Positions 26,237 to 34,865 of a stretch of 64,000 bases of DNA are shown here, piece after piece. The notes under the pieces were generated by a model. It was given only the letters and a program-made list of their open reading frames with translations. It was not told the origin of the DNA and did no database searches. This DNA comes from Sphingobium sp. WTD-1 (GTDB lineage Bacteria; Pseudomonadota; Alphaproteobacteria; Sphingomonadales; Sphingomonadaceae), in assembly GCF_030128825.1 (NCBI RefSeq), contig NZ_CP119128.1, positions 310,001-374,000 of the forward strand, written 5' to 3'. A program made the position numbers and the translations under genes. The stretch's first letter is position 1. Each line of letters opens with the position of its first letter.

Positions 26237-26746
26237 TCAGTGCTGGGTCGCGCCGTCGCCGAGCGGGATGCGACGACCGCGCGTCGCGCGCTGCGACTTG
26301 GGCATCCGAACCGTCAGCACCCCATCACGGAGCACGCCCTGGCACTTCTCCTCATCGGCGCCATCGGGCAGCACGACTGAGCGTTCGAAACGGCCGTAGT
26401 AGCGTTCCGACCAGCCGCGGTCCTTGTCCTGGTGCTCGGCCTTCTTCTCGCCCCGGAGCGTCAGCACGCCATCGTCCACCGTTACGTCGACGTCCTTCTC
26501 AGTCAGGCCGGGAAGCTCAGCGGTGACGATCACCTGATCATCGGTTTCCTTCACCTCCAGATATGGCCAGCTCTGCACATTGCTGGAGAGGGCGATGCCG
26601 CCCACGAGCGGTGCCCGGAAGAAGTCCTCGAACAGGCGGTCCATCTCGCGGCGGAGCTGAACATAGGGGCTGCGCTCCTCGTCACGGAAAAGCGCGGGCG
26701 CCGGGTTCTCCTGCCGGCGCCACGGAATCAAATCACGCATCGACAT
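26237..26746 (-). CDS. small heat-shock protein Hsp20 (alpha-crystallin domain)
   Basis: 169 residues. N-terminal arm starts MSMRDLIPWRRQENPAP; the alpha-crystallin domain runs from about residue 60 (WPYLEVKETDDQVIVTAEL) through GVLTLRGEKKAE to the conserved GVLTVRMPK near residue 150. Hsp20 proteins form ATP-independent oligomers that hold unfolding clients for refolding chaperones. GGAG lies before the start. A near-parallel protein at 37084-37605 shares the arm (RDLIPWSRQEN), so these are paralogues. A hairpin separates it from the Hsp20 upstream. Confidence 0.95.
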   Translation of the reverse strand: MSMRDLIPWRRQENPAPALFRDEERSPYVQLRREMDRLFEDFFRAPLVGGIALSSNVQSWPYLEVKETDDQVIVTAELPGLTEKDVDVTVDDGVLTLRGEKKAEHQDKDRGWSERYYGRFERSVVLPDGADEEKCQGVLRDGVLTVRMPKSQRATRGRRIPLGDGATQH

Positions 26747-26774
26747 GATTCATCTCCTTGGTTGCTGGCGAAGA

Positions 26775-26806
26775 GGGCTCGCCGCCCCGAACGGCGCGGC
26801 GAGCCC
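26775..26806. terminator. GC-rich hairpin between two hsp20 genes
   Basis: GGGCTCGCCGC (26775-26785) and GCGGCGAGCCC (26796-26806) form an 11-bp stem with a 10-nt loop. It follows the stop of the upstream hsp20 (26816) and precedes the start of the next one. Without a T-run it may be a partial terminator, an mRNA-stabilising hairpin or a processing site. An analogous hairpin lies between the second hsp20 pair. Confidence 0.55.
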
Positions 26807-26815
26807 GGTTCGGCA

Positions 26816-27322
26816 TCAGGCAGCTTCGCGCTGCTTGGCGCCGTCGTTGGCCTTCTCGTTATTGTTCGCGGACGAGTCCTCGATCCGGCGGGCATTTTCA
26901 CCAGCCGCGCCGATGCTGATCTTCCGCGGCTTCATCGCCTCGGGGATCTCGCGCACCAGCTCGATCGAGAGCATGCCATCCTTGAGCTCCGCATTCTTCA
27001 CCTGAACATAATCCGCCAGGCCGAAGCGGCGCTCGAAGTCACGCGCGGCGATGCCGCGGTGGATGTAGCGGCTTTCCTCGCTTTCCTGCTTGCGACCAGA
27101 GACCACGAGCAGATTCTGCTGTGCGGTCACTTCGATCTCGCCGGGGCGGAAGCCGGCCACCGCCATGTTGATGCGGTAGCGGTCCTCACCTTCGCTCACG
27201 AGATCGAACGGCGGATAGTTGTCGGTAACCTGCGAAGTCAGACCGTTCTCGAGCAGGTCGAACAGCCGGTCGAACCCGACAGTCGAACGCCGGAACGGGG
27301 TGAAGTCATAGTTGGTCCTCAT
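26816..27322 (-). CDS. small heat-shock protein Hsp20, class with MRxxxDFxPxRRSTVGFDRLF start
   Basis: 168 residues from ATG at 27322, preceded by AAGGAGG. The N-terminus MRTNYDFTPFRRSTVGFDRL is characteristic of IbpA-like alphaproteobacterial Hsp20s. The crystallin domain follows (YRINMAVAGFRPGEIEVTA, LLVVSGRK), with RGIAARDFERRFGLADYV and GMLSIELVREIPE; the lysine-rich tail includes KPRKISI. First of a two-hsp20 unit. The longer frame to 27457 overlaps the hdeD end and is not used. Confidence 0.95.
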   Translation of the reverse strand: MRTNYDFTPFRRSTVGFDRLFDLLENGLTSQVTDNYPPFDLVSEGEDRYRINMAVAGFRPGEIEVTAQQNLLVVSGRKQESEESRYIHRGIAARDFERRFGLADYVQVKNAELKDGMLSIELVREIPEAMKPRKISIGAAGENARRIEDSSANNNEKANDGAKQREAA

Positions 27323-27358
27323 AAACAAGTCCTCCTTTGAGCAACGAGTGTATGAAGA

Positions 27359-27411
27359 GCGTCCGAGAGAGCGGACGCACTCTCCATGCCGGGTCCTGTC
27401 GGCACCCGGCA
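27359..27411. terminator. two adjacent hairpins between hdeD and hsp20
   Basis: Stem 1: TGCCGGGT/ACCCGGCA (27387-27411), right after the hdeD stop. Stem 2: GCGTCCG/CGGACGC (27359-27378), 37 nt or more before the hsp20 start. The first fits a terminator of hdeD; the second sits in the presumed hsp20 5'-UTR and could be regulatory. Confidence 0.5.
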
Positions 27412-27416
27412 GGAGT

Positions 27417-28073
27417 TTATTTGGTTTCGTCGGAACGGCTTTCAAGACCATTCTCAACAGCCTGAAGTCGCTTCAGGCGGATGCCGAGGCTGATCAGCGT
27501 AAAGCCGGCGAAGAAGGCCCAGGCCGCAATCACCCACGCCACCGAGAGGATGCTGGCGATCGGGTAGAGCCACAGCATGGTCCACACCCACACGCCCAGC
27601 AGGATCGACAGCGCGCCCGAGATTCCAAGCAGCCATTCGCCCTTGATCTCCTTGCGAAGCCGGATAGCGGCCGCGATCTCAAGGGCACCGGTGAGGAACG
27701 CCCAGGCGATCAGTACGCCGAGCGTGACGAGCGCATAGCTCAAGGTGGCGACCTCAGGCATGAGCGCAACGGCCACGGCAGCCGCGATGCCGATGACGCC
27801 GCGCAAGACCATCGCCCACCAACGATCCTCCTTCTTGGTCGCCCCCCGCACGCCGGCGATCAGCGACAGGATGCCGTCAGCGCCGGCGTATGCAGCGAAC
27901 ACGAGCGTGAAAGCGAACAGAGCATTCAGCGGAAACAGGATGGTGACCACGCCCAGCAGAAGGGCCAAGGCGCCCCGAAACACGAACCAGCCCCAGTTCC
28001 GCCTGAGCAGCGCGGAACCCCGGGCATAAGCACTCCCCGTGGACAAGGGGGAGGCAAAAGACATAGCGGTCAT
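27417..28073 (-). CDS. hdeD: HdeD family (DUF308) membrane protein, second copy
   Basis: 218 residues with six predicted helices and the same landmarks as the copy at 1780-2394 (RRNWGWFVFRGALAL, FAAYAGADGI, GEWLLGISGALS). It has a longer hydrophilic C-terminus (LQAVENGLESRSDETK). The start at 28073 has GGGAG upstream. Lies upstream of the Hsp20 pair on the same strand, the hdeD-hsp20 pairing known from mobile stress islands. Confidence 0.88.
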   Translation of the reverse strand: MTAMSFASPLSTGSAYARGSALLRRNWGWFVFRGALALLLGVVTILFPLNALFAFTLVFAAYAGADGILSLIAGVRGATKKEDRWWAMVLRGVIGIAAAVAVALMPEVATLSYALVTLGVLIAWAFLTGALEIAAAIRLRKEIKGEWLLGISGALSILLGVWVWTMLWLYPIASILSVAWVIAAWAFFAGFTLISLGIRLKRLQAVENGLESRSDETK

Positions 28074-28436
28074 ATGATCTCTCCCAGTTCAACAGCGGAG
28101 GCCGACACGGGAGCCCTGATCAGGCACTTCCGCGCCGGCGACCATCGCTCGCAGAGATAGGTGAGGCCTGTGTGATTTGAATAGTCGGTTGCGCGCGTTG
28201 TTCCGGCTTCTGCAGATTGCAGCGCCGTCTTGATCGAGCTATCGACTCGTCCGTCGGAAAAGGCAGACTTGGTCTGGTCAGCCCAAGTCCTTTCGGTGAC
28301 GAAAGCTCTGGTCTTCGGCTTCGTGCCCGAGATCCCCACGACGAACACCGGACGCCGGGCGGCGTCCGAATGTTCGTCCGTGTGGGCCTTGCGTGACGAG
28401 GAACGCTCCGGTCGAACATCGACAAGGAGCTCGACT
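28074..28436. other. divergent intergenic region between hdeD and FAD gene
   Basis: 363 bp with no convincing gene. It holds an 8-bp GC hairpin (CGGACGCC/GGCGTCCG, 28349-28368) and AAGGAG before the GTG of the FAD gene. Promoters for both sides should lie here, but no clear sigma-32 or sigma-70 boxes were identified. Confidence 0.4.
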
Positions 28437-29102
28437 GTGAATCCATCTACACCGACGTACGACGCCATCATCGCCGGCGCTGGACCGGTTGGCCTGTTCC
28501 TCGCCTGTGAGCTGCGCCTTGGCGGATGCTCGGTTCTAGTGCTCGAGCAGGCGCCAGACCCCCGGTCCCCTTTCAAGACGCTTCCGTTCGGCCTGCGCGG
28601 GCTGACCGTCCCGACTGCCGATGCGCTCGACAGACGCGACCTTCTCGAAAGTCTCGCAGCCCACGCCGCCAACCCTGCCGCTCCCGAAGCTCACTGGATG
28701 CGGCAGCATCGCCGGCCAGCCGGGCATTTCGCCGGCATCCAGTTTTTCCACGACAAGATCGACAAAGCGCGGTGGCGCTACCGCCTCGGTCCCGCAAAGA
28801 GCGCCGCGGCGGACATGGCAAGCATCGAGGCGGTGTTAACCGCGCGTGCCGAAGCCCTCGGCGCGACCATCCGCCGCGGCTACGCCGTCAAGGGTTTGGA
28901 AGAACGAGGCGACGAGGTCCTCGTCAGCGCAGGCGACGACGTATTCCCGTGCCGGTGGCTCGTCGGCTGCGACGGCGCGCATAGCGCGGTCCGCAAATCT
29001 GCCGGGATCGGCTTCACGGGCACCGATCCTGAGTTCACCGGCTACTCCGTCAGAGCCGTGCTCGCGAACCCTAGAAGCCATGGCGTGTTGAAGTCCTCGT
29101 GA
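28437..29102 (+). pseudogene. FAD-dependent monooxygenase (PheA/TfdB-type), 3' truncated
   Basis: GTG at 28437 with AAGGAG upstream. The N-terminal FAD-binding motif is AIIAGAGPVGLFLACELRLGG followed by LEQ; the second FAD motif is VGCDGAHSAVRKSAGI. The frame is normal up to about 29072 (EFTGYSVRAVLAN), then continues only nine residues in foreign sequence. Full-length relatives have about 500 residues, so more than half is missing, including the substrate domain. It breaks at the same point where the opposite-strand PepSY gene breaks. Confidence 0.8.
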
Positions 29103-29701
29103 TTCTTCCAATCCATGATGTGAAGGCTCCAGAAGAAGTCATAAAGCCGCCACGTGCCTGTCCTCACCGCCGCAATCCGGCCGGTATCGGCCGCCACGAA
29201 GATCCGAGTGGAGTCCGGATCGGCGAACGTCACACGCCAGGCGGGAAGCGTGCCGCGATATTCGGGACTGGCGCGATCGATCAGTTCCACGTTCACACTT
29301 GGGTGATCGTTGCTCCGCCAGGCGGCCCTCGCTACCGCTTGGGCTTGCGCCGCAGTTGGGGCGGGCAACAGTGCGCCCGTTCTCGCGTCGAACAGCCGCG
29401 TCCCTCGGGCCGTTGTCGCCTCAGCGACCGGGCGGCCAAGCCACATGCGATAGCTCACGGTCTCGATCCGCGTCCCGGTCGCCGCGACGATCACTGATGG
29501 TGGGACGAGCGCCACGCCGCGAGGCAAGGGCGCCACGGCTTTGCGGTCCACAAGGTGATCGCCATGCACTCGATCGATGGGCAAGAAGCTCATCAACGCG
29601 CCGCTCGCGAACCACAAAAGAAGCTGCGCGCCGACAATGATCGCGAGCCACTTGTGAGTGCGGCTCGCGAGAAGGTGCAGCCGAAGTTTGGTGCTTCTCA
29701 G
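29042..29701 (-). pseudogene. PepSY-type membrane protein, 3' truncated
   Basis: Open frame from near 29701 (no ATG; a CTG follows a GGAG box) to TAG at 29042. First helix HKWLAIIVGAQLLLWFASGA, then a periplasmic PepSY-like part ending with WRLYDFFWSLHIMDWKNHED. The expected second and third helices are missing: after about 29080 the sequence is that of the FAD gene in antisense. Such proteins sit in the inner membrane beside iron/copper uptake or reductase systems. The atypical start and truncation mark it as decayed. Confidence 0.7.
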
Positions 29702-29726
29702 GGTCGAATCTCCATCCTTGCGTGTC

Positions 29727-30106
29727 TCATTTCGTGCCTGCCAGATTCTTCATCATCCCGCGTGGCCGACAGGTGCGCCCGCGACCAGCGCTTGTACGGC
29801 TCAGCCGTCATCCCCGAGAGTTAGCGCACGAACGCCACCGTGTCCCAGACAGGGGATCCGGTGCGTCTTGCCCCCCGCCGGCTCGGCCGTCAGCTTACAC
29901 CATGCTTGATAATCCAGGGCTGCTGAGCGGGCGTGAGGCGTTGCGCCACCCCTCGCCAGTTCGGGGCTTGCCGTTAAGGGCCTTGGCTCACCTCCGATTC
30001 CTCCGCGCCGGGGCGATAGATGACAGCCGCTGCACATCTCTCCGTAGAGGCCGACACCGACTGACACCCGTTGCGCCGACGCAAAATCCGGCCGCGCCCT
30101 TGGCAA
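29727..30106 (-). pseudogene. cytochrome c family protein, frameshifted
   Basis: A haem motif is read in LYGEMCSGCHLSP (CxxCH). Downstream, cytochrome-like segments appear only by changing frame: TPAQQPWIIKHGV in one frame, KLTAEPAGGKTH in another, DTVAFVRALPGMTAE in a third, ending GMMKNLAGTK and TGA at 29727. At least two single-base shifts are needed (one around the HGV/KLT junction). It lies just upstream of the PepSY remnant, suggesting a formerly linked redox pair. Confidence 0.75.
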
Positions 30107-30189
30107 TCAGCCCGCTGGCACGGCGGTCGAACAGGTCAGTTGCTTGTCCGGCTTACAGATAGCGCCCGATCGCACTGCCCGGGCTCGGT

Positions 30190-30222
30190 CACGTCCTGAA
30201 CTTCGGTGACGTTCAGGACGTG
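30190..30222. repeat. 12-bp perfect inverted repeat
   Basis: CACGTCCTGAAC, 9-nt spacer, GTTCAGGACGTG, in a non-coding stretch between the cytochrome pseudogene and the gene ending at 30278. It may be a dimeric-regulator site or a hairpin terminator for the minus-strand genes from 31618 to 30278. Confidence 0.65.
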
Positions 30223-30277
30223 GCTGCGATCTCGATCGGTGGGCGGCCCAGCTTTTCGAGGGCGATCGCGTGACGGG

Positions 30278-30550
30278 CTAACCAACGACGGGATCTTTGA
30301 CCCACCCCAAGGCATCGTGCAGCTCTGATATGTCGGCGTCGATGATCGCGTACAGGTCTTTATCTTCCTCGCGAAAGAACATGCGCGCCTTCGCTTCGTC
30401 TTCGGCAGGGGGAAGCATCGCTCCCAGGCGCTCCGGCCATTTCGCGTCTATGAATCTCATGAGCCGCTTCCAGGCCGCGGATCGGGTCTGATGGAGGCTC
30501 AGGACGGGAACGCCGTTTACTACAATCGCAAGGATCGTCACCTGCATGGT
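30278..30550 (-). CDS. hypothetical protein (about 90 aa)
   Basis: From ATG at 30550 (weak G-rich box upstream) the frame gives a soluble protein: VTILAIVVNGVPVLSLHQT, then a helical part (AAWKRLMRFIDAKWPERLG) and an acidic end (EEDKDLYAIIDADISELH). The longest frame, to 30814, overlaps the methyltransferase in antisense-like sequence and is not favoured. No family recognised. Confidence 0.45.
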   Translation of the reverse strand, partial: TMQVTILAIVVNGVPVLSLHQTRSAAWKRLMRFIDAKWPERLGAMLPPAEDEAKARMFFREEDKDLYAIIDADISELHDALGWVKDPVVG

Positions 30551-30608
30551 CACATACGCCCCCTCGATTTCGTCATGTTCGTGATGATCTTGCGGAGGAG
30601 GACAACGT

Positions 30609-31358
30609 CTAACCTCCTGGCAGCATGTTGTCGTGTTCTCGAGAACCCTCGCTAACCGGCCCGTCCGTCTGATGGCCTGCCATTCGAGCATTTCCTGTGA
30701 AGGCCAGTCCTGCAATCTCCCGCTTCCAACGCAAGCTGGGGAAGAAGGCGGGAACATGGGCCATGTACTGGCGGTAGCTATCGCCGTAGGTCGCGAGCGC
30801 GTATCTCTCCTCATGCTTAGCCAAACGAATGTACATCACCACCAGCACCGGAAACATGGCAAGCGTCAGAAGCGTCGGCCATTGTAGCAAGAAACCGAGC
30901 ATGACGAGGATGAACCCTACGTATTGAGGGTGCCGCACCCGGGCGTAGACCCCCGTCATTGCCAATTCGTGTTTGCGCTGACTCGTGTGAAGCGCCGTCC
31001 ACGCGATCGAGATTAGCCAAAAGCCTACACCAATCAGCACAAAGCTGGCGATGTGGAACGGGCCGAAATGCGGATTGATGCGCCAGCCGAACATCATTTC
31101 CAGGATGTGGCCAGCATCGTGGCTCCACCAGTCGACGCCGGGGAAATGCGACTGGAGCCACCCCGACAGCAGGAAGATCGTGAGCGGGAAGCCATACATT
31201 TCGGCGAAGAGCGCGACGATGAACGCACTGAACGCGCCGAAGCTGCGCCAGTCGCGCCGCGTTGCCGGCTTGAAGAAGCTGAACGCAAAGAGGATGAAAA
31301 CGGCGGCATTGACCAGCGCGAGCCCCCACAGACCATAGCCATAGTCGGCGTGCGTCAT
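30609..31358 (-). CDS. isoprenylcysteine carboxyl methyltransferase (ICMT/PEMT)-like membrane protein
   Basis: 249 residues with about five membrane helices and the C-terminal ICMT/PEMT core GVYARVRHPQYVGFILVMLG plus EERYALATYGDSYRQYMAHVPAFFP, the SAM-binding RHPxY...EE signature. Bacterial members methylate lipids or unknown substrates; several occur beside heavy-metal genes. The start shares ATGA with the DUF2933 gene. The tail after the core is polar and possibly extended. Confidence 0.85.
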   Translation of the reverse strand: MTHADYGYGLWGLALVNAAVFILFAFSFFKPATRRDWRSFGAFSAFIVALFAEMYGFPLTIFLLSGWLQSHFPGVDWWSHDAGHILEMMFGWRINPHFGPFHIASFVLIGVGFWLISIAWTALHTSQRKHELAMTGVYARVRHPQYVGFILVMLGFLLQWPTLLTLAMFPVLVVMYIRLAKHEERYALATYGDSYRQYMAHVPAFFPSLRWKREIAGLAFTGNARMAGHQTDGPVSEGSREHDNMLPGG

Positions 31359-31618
31359 CGCGACTCTCCTTCGATGCGGCCGTTGGGATTGGCCGGCAAG
31401 CCGGCGGGTGCCTGGCCGGGCTCATGGCCATGCTGATGCCCACCTTGGCCGTGGTGCATGAACAGGTGCATGAGCGGGCAGGCGAGCAGGATGAGATAGG
31501 GCAGCACACCCAGGAAGTGCGCGGTATGCTCGGTAATGAGGAAGAAGCTGGCGACGAGCAGGAAGCCGATCAGAACGATCTTGCCGCGCTTGCGCATGCG
31601 ATGGTCATGTTCGCCCAT
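31355..31618 (-). CDS. DUF2933-type small membrane protein
   Basis: 87 residues from ATG at 31618. A basic cytoplasmic start (RMRKRGK) is followed by two helices (IVLIGFLLVASFFLITEHTAHFLG and YLILLACPLMHLFMHHG) and a His-rich tail (HHGQGGHQHGHE) that could bind metal. DUF2933 proteins are often found next to ICMT-like and copper genes in proteobacteria; function unknown. It overlaps the ICMT gene by 4 bp. Confidence 0.8.
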   Translation of the reverse strand: MGEHDHRMRKRGKIVLIGFLLVASFFLITEHTAHFLGVLPYLILLACPLMHLFMHHGQGGHQHGHEPGQAPAGLPANPNGRIEGESR

Positions 31619-31869
31619 ATGCCGTTCTCTTCTAGTCAACCTCCAGCCTGCATAGGCTCGAGTCCAAGGAGCAAGGTATAAGTAGAGAGCGAAGTCCGAA
31701 GGGCATCGCGCAAGCATGGGTAAGGTGATCGATCGGATCGGCCACCGGTGTTCGCGCGACGCAACTGTCGGGAGCAGCAGTCGTGCTGCGGCTTTTGCGT
31801 ATAGGCGTGCGGCGTCCGCGAATCAAAGCTGCGCTCACGAACATAATCGTGAGAGGCAGGCCCGCGTCC

Positions 31870-33330
31870 ATGCACAAGAGAAAGAAACGGCACCATTCCC
31901 GCAACCAGTCCGGCGTGACCGTCCTCGAGCGCGAAGCAAGGATCGATCTGGCCAAGCGCCCGGCCGATGGTCTCGGCGTCGCCTTTCTCGGCGCATCGGG
32001 AACGGTCACAGGGTCGCGTTATCTGGTGGACGATGGTGAAACTCAGATCGTTGTCGATTCCGGCCTGTTTCAAGGACCCAGGGATCTGCGCCGCCTTAAT
32101 TGGGCGCCAATTCCACCCGAAGTCGCCGATGTCGGCCAAGTCCTGCTGACCCACGCTCATCTCGATCACTCGGGCGCGCTACCGCGCATGGCGCGCCTGG
32201 GCTGGGACGGTACCGTCCTTGCCACCCGGGCGACCGCGGCCCTGTGCGAGCTCCTTCTTCCCGACAGCGGTCATCTGCAGGAAAAGGATGCGGAGTTCGC
32301 CAACCGGCACGGCTTCTCCAGGCACCAGCCGGCGCTGCCGCTCTACACCCAGGCTGACGCGCGTCTGGCATTGCAGCTCTTCCGGCCGATCGAGTTCGGA
32401 GCGTGGCATGCAGTCACGGACGGCATCAGGGTGCGCTATCATCGCGCCGGCCACATCCTCGGCGCGGCGTCGATCGAGATCGACTGGAAGGGGCGGACAA
32501 TCCTCTTCTCAGGCGACATCGGCCGTTACGGCGATTCGGTGATGAAAGATCCCGAGCCGCCCGCGCGCGCCGACTATGTCCTGGTGGAATCGACCTATGG
32601 CGATCGGCGCCACGAGCAGGTCGATCCGACAAAGACGCTTGGAGATCATGTCGAACGATGCGTCGAGAGAGGAGGGACGGTGGTGATCCCGGCCTTCGCC
32701 GTGGGACGGGTCCAGTCGCTTCTCTATCATTTCTCGCGTCTGCGCGCGCAGGGACGCCTCCGCGACATCCCGATCTTCCTCGACAGCCCGATGGCGATCA
32801 ACGCGAGCGGGCTGATGTGCGATTTCATGGACGAGCATCGCCTGGCCCGCGCCGAGTGCGAAGCGGCGTGCAGCGTCGCGCACTATGTGCGCGAAGTGGA
32901 GGAATCCAAGGAACTCACCGCCAACCCCGCCCCAAAGGTCATCATCTCGGCCAGCGGAATGGCAACGGGCGGCCGCGTGCTCCACCATCTCAAGCGCTTC
33001 GCGCCGGATGGGAAGAACCTCATCCTCTTCTCGGGCTTCCAGGCGGCGGGCACCCGCGGCGCCGCCATGATCGGCGGCGCCCGGACGATCAAGATCCACG
33101 GCGAGTATATCCCGGTCGAAGCCGAGGTCGCCAACCTGACGATGCTCTCGGCGCATGCCGACAGCGACGAGCTCATGCGCTGGCTCGGCTCGCTGCACGA
33201 GGCCCCGCGCCACGTCTATGTCACCCATGGCGAGCCGACCGGCGCCCACGTCCTGGCGAAGCGTGTCTCGGAGGAACTGGGCTGGGCATGCAGCGTACCG
33301 GCGCTGGGTAGCTGGGGCATGCTCGCGTGA
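31870..33330 (+). CDS. metallo-beta-lactamase/beta-CASP nuclease-like protein
   Basis: About 486 residues from ATG at 31870 (earlier starts lack a ribosome site; GTG further in is possible). MBL motif 2 is LLTHAHLDHSGALP; later motifs are YHRAGHILGAASIEI, SGDIG, and the beta-CASP segments VVIPAFAVGRVQSL, IFLDSPMAINA, SASGMATGGRVLHHL and HGEYIPVEAEVANL. These are the features of CPSF73/RNase J-like RNA nucleases (Ysh1/RNA exonuclease group). Zinc ligands look complete. Translationally coupled (GTGA) to the phosphorylase gene, giving an RNA-degradation to nucleotide-salvage context. Confidence 0.9.
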   Translation: MHKRKKRHHSRNQSGVTVLEREARIDLAKRPADGLGVAFLGASGTVTGSRYLVDDGETQIVVDSGLFQGPRDLRRLNWAPIPPEVADVGQVLLTHAHLDHSGALPRMARLGWDGTVLATRATAALCELLLPDSGHLQEKDAEFANRHGFSRHQPALPLYTQADARLALQLFRPIEFGAWHAVTDGIRVRYHRAGHILGAASIEIDWKGRTILFSGDIGRYGDSVMKDPEPPARADYVLVESTYGDRRHEQVDPTKTLGDHVERCVERGGTVVIPAFAVGRVQSLLYHFSRLRAQGRLRDIPIFLDSPMAINASGLMCDFMDEHRLARAECEAACSVAHYVREVEESKELTANPAPKVIISASGMATGGRVLHHLKRFAPDGKNLILFSGFQAAGTRGAAMIGGARTIKIHGEYIPVEAEVANLTMLSAHADSDELMRWLGSLHEAPRHVYVTHGEPTGAHVLAKRVSEELGWACSVPALGSWGMLA

Positions 33331-34865
33331 AGCCCGGGATCATCGAGAACGCCGAAGCAGAGTCTGTCGCGACGACGCTGCGGGCACGCCGCATCGGCCT
33401 GTCGGGTGCCGGTAGCGATCTGATTGCGGTCATGCGCCACGACTGTCCCGTCTGCCGCTCGGAAGGTCTTGCGTCCCGCGCGCAGGTCGCGCTGCGCGCC
33501 GGCGGGCGGGAAATCGTCGTCTCGCTGCTGCACAGTTCCGCGGAGGCTCCAGCGCCCGGCGAGATCGGCCTCTCGGAATCCGCATGGCAGCGGCTCGGCG
33601 TCAGCGAGGGCGATCCGGTCGAGATCGCGCACGCCCAGCCTCTCGCCTCGCTCGCCGAAGTGCGTCGGCGTATCTATGGCAATCGTCTCAGTGACGGGGC
33701 TTTTTCAGCGATCATCACCGACATCGCCGAGCGACGCTATAGCGATGTCCATCTCTCGGCATTCGTCACGGCCTGCTCGGCGGTCCCGCTCGATACGGAC
33801 GAAACGATCAGCCTGACCAGGGCGATGGTCGATGTCGGCGAGCGATTGCAGTGGCCCGGAACGGTCATCGTCGACAAGCATAGCGTCGGTGGATTGCCGG
33901 GCAATCGCACCACGCCGATCATCGTCTCGATCATGGCCGCGGAGGGCCTGATCATGCCCAAGACATCGTCGCGGGCGATCACCTCGCCGGCCGGCACGGC
34001 GGACACGATGGAGGTGCTGGCACCTGTCGACCTCGACGTTTCCGCAATCCGCAAGGTGGTCGAGCGCGAAGGCGGCTGCATCGCCTGGGGCGGCGCCGTC
34101 AATCTCAGCCCTGCCGACGACGTGATCATCGGCGTGGAGCGCGTGCTCGATATCGATGCCGTCGGGCAGATGGTCGCCTCGGTGCTGTCCAAGAAAGTCG
34201 CGGCCGGTGCGACCCATCTGGTCATCGACATCCCGGTCGGGCCGACCGCCAAGGTCCGCGGAGCCGCTGCCGCCGACACCCTCGAGCGCGCGCTGAGCTC
34301 GGTCGCCCAAGCCTTCGGGCTTCGCACGCGCGTGATGCGCGGCCCCGGCGCGGAGCCGATCGGACGGGGCATCGGTCCGGCGCTCGAGGCGCAGGATATC
34401 CTTGCCGTGCTCCAGGGGCAGCCTGGCGCCGAGGATCTCGCCCACCGGGCCTGCGAGCTGGCGGGAGGACTGCTTGAGCTCGCGGACGCGGCCCCGGCCG
34501 GCGAAGGCTATGCGCGTGCGCGGGCGTGCCTCGAAAGCGGCCGGGCCTGGGCCAAGTTCCAACGTATCTGCGAAGCGCAGGGCGGCATGCGGGCTCCACC
34601 GGTCGCCCGGTTCCAACAGGATATGATCGCTCCCTATAGCGGCCGCCTGGTGAGTATCGACAATCGCAAGCTCGCGACGGTCGCGAAGCTTGCCGGCGCG
34701 CCGATGGCCAAGGCCGCCGGCGTCGCGCTGCAGTGTCGGCTGAACCAGATGGTGGATGCCGGGGCTCCCTTGAGCACCATTCATGCCGAGAGCCCGGGCG
34801 AGCTCGATTATGCGGCGGCCTATGCGGTGAGCGACGGGCCGATCTTCGGGATTGAAGCGCTATGA
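33327..34865 (+). CDS. AMP phosphorylase / thymidine phosphorylase family protein
   Basis: 512 residues from GTG at 33327. An N-terminal domain of about 90 residues, present in archaeal AMP phosphorylases and absent in short DeoA enzymes, precedes the catalytic core. The phosphate/nucleotide loop reads DKHSVGGLPGNRTTPI, and the AMP-phosphorylase-type segment PKTSSRAITSPAGTADTME replaces the ISGRGLGHTGGT-like segment of ordinary thymidine phosphorylase. The family converts nucleoside monophosphates plus phosphate to base and ribose 1,5-bisphosphate. Start and stop overlap its neighbours by 4 bp each. Confidence 0.87.
   Translation: MKPGIIENAEAESVATTLRARRIGLSGAGSDLIAVMRHDCPVCRSEGLASRAQVALRAGGREIVVSLLHSSAEAPAPGEIGLSESAWQRLGVSEGDPVEIAHAQPLASLAEVRRRIYGNRLSDGAFSAIITDIAERRYSDVHLSAFVTACSAVPLDTDETISLTRAMVDVGERLQWPGTVIVDKHSVGGLPGNRTTPIIVSIMAAEGLIMPKTSSRAITSPAGTADTMEVLAPVDLDVSAIRKVVEREGGCIAWGGAVNLSPADDVIIGVERVLDIDAVGQMVASVLSKKVAAGATHLVIDIPVGPTAKVRGAAAADTLERALSSVAQAFGLRTRVMRGPGAEPIGRGIGPALEAQDILAVLQGQPGAEDLAHRACELAGGLLELADAAPAGEGYARARACLESGRAWAKFQRICEAQGGMRAPPVARFQQDMIAPYSGRLVSIDNRKLATVAKLAGAPMAKAAGVALQCRLNQMVDAGAPLSTIHAESPGELDYAAAYAVSDGPIFGIEAL

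Noticed and set aside
28070..28672. 200-codon minus frame overlapping hdeD and the FAD gene
   Set aside because: Mostly antisense to the FAD monooxygenase with its GAGPVG motif; arginine/serine-rich and without features.
32403..33311. 302-codon second plus frame inside the MBL gene
   Set aside because: Arginine-rich frame-shifted reading of the nuclease gene.
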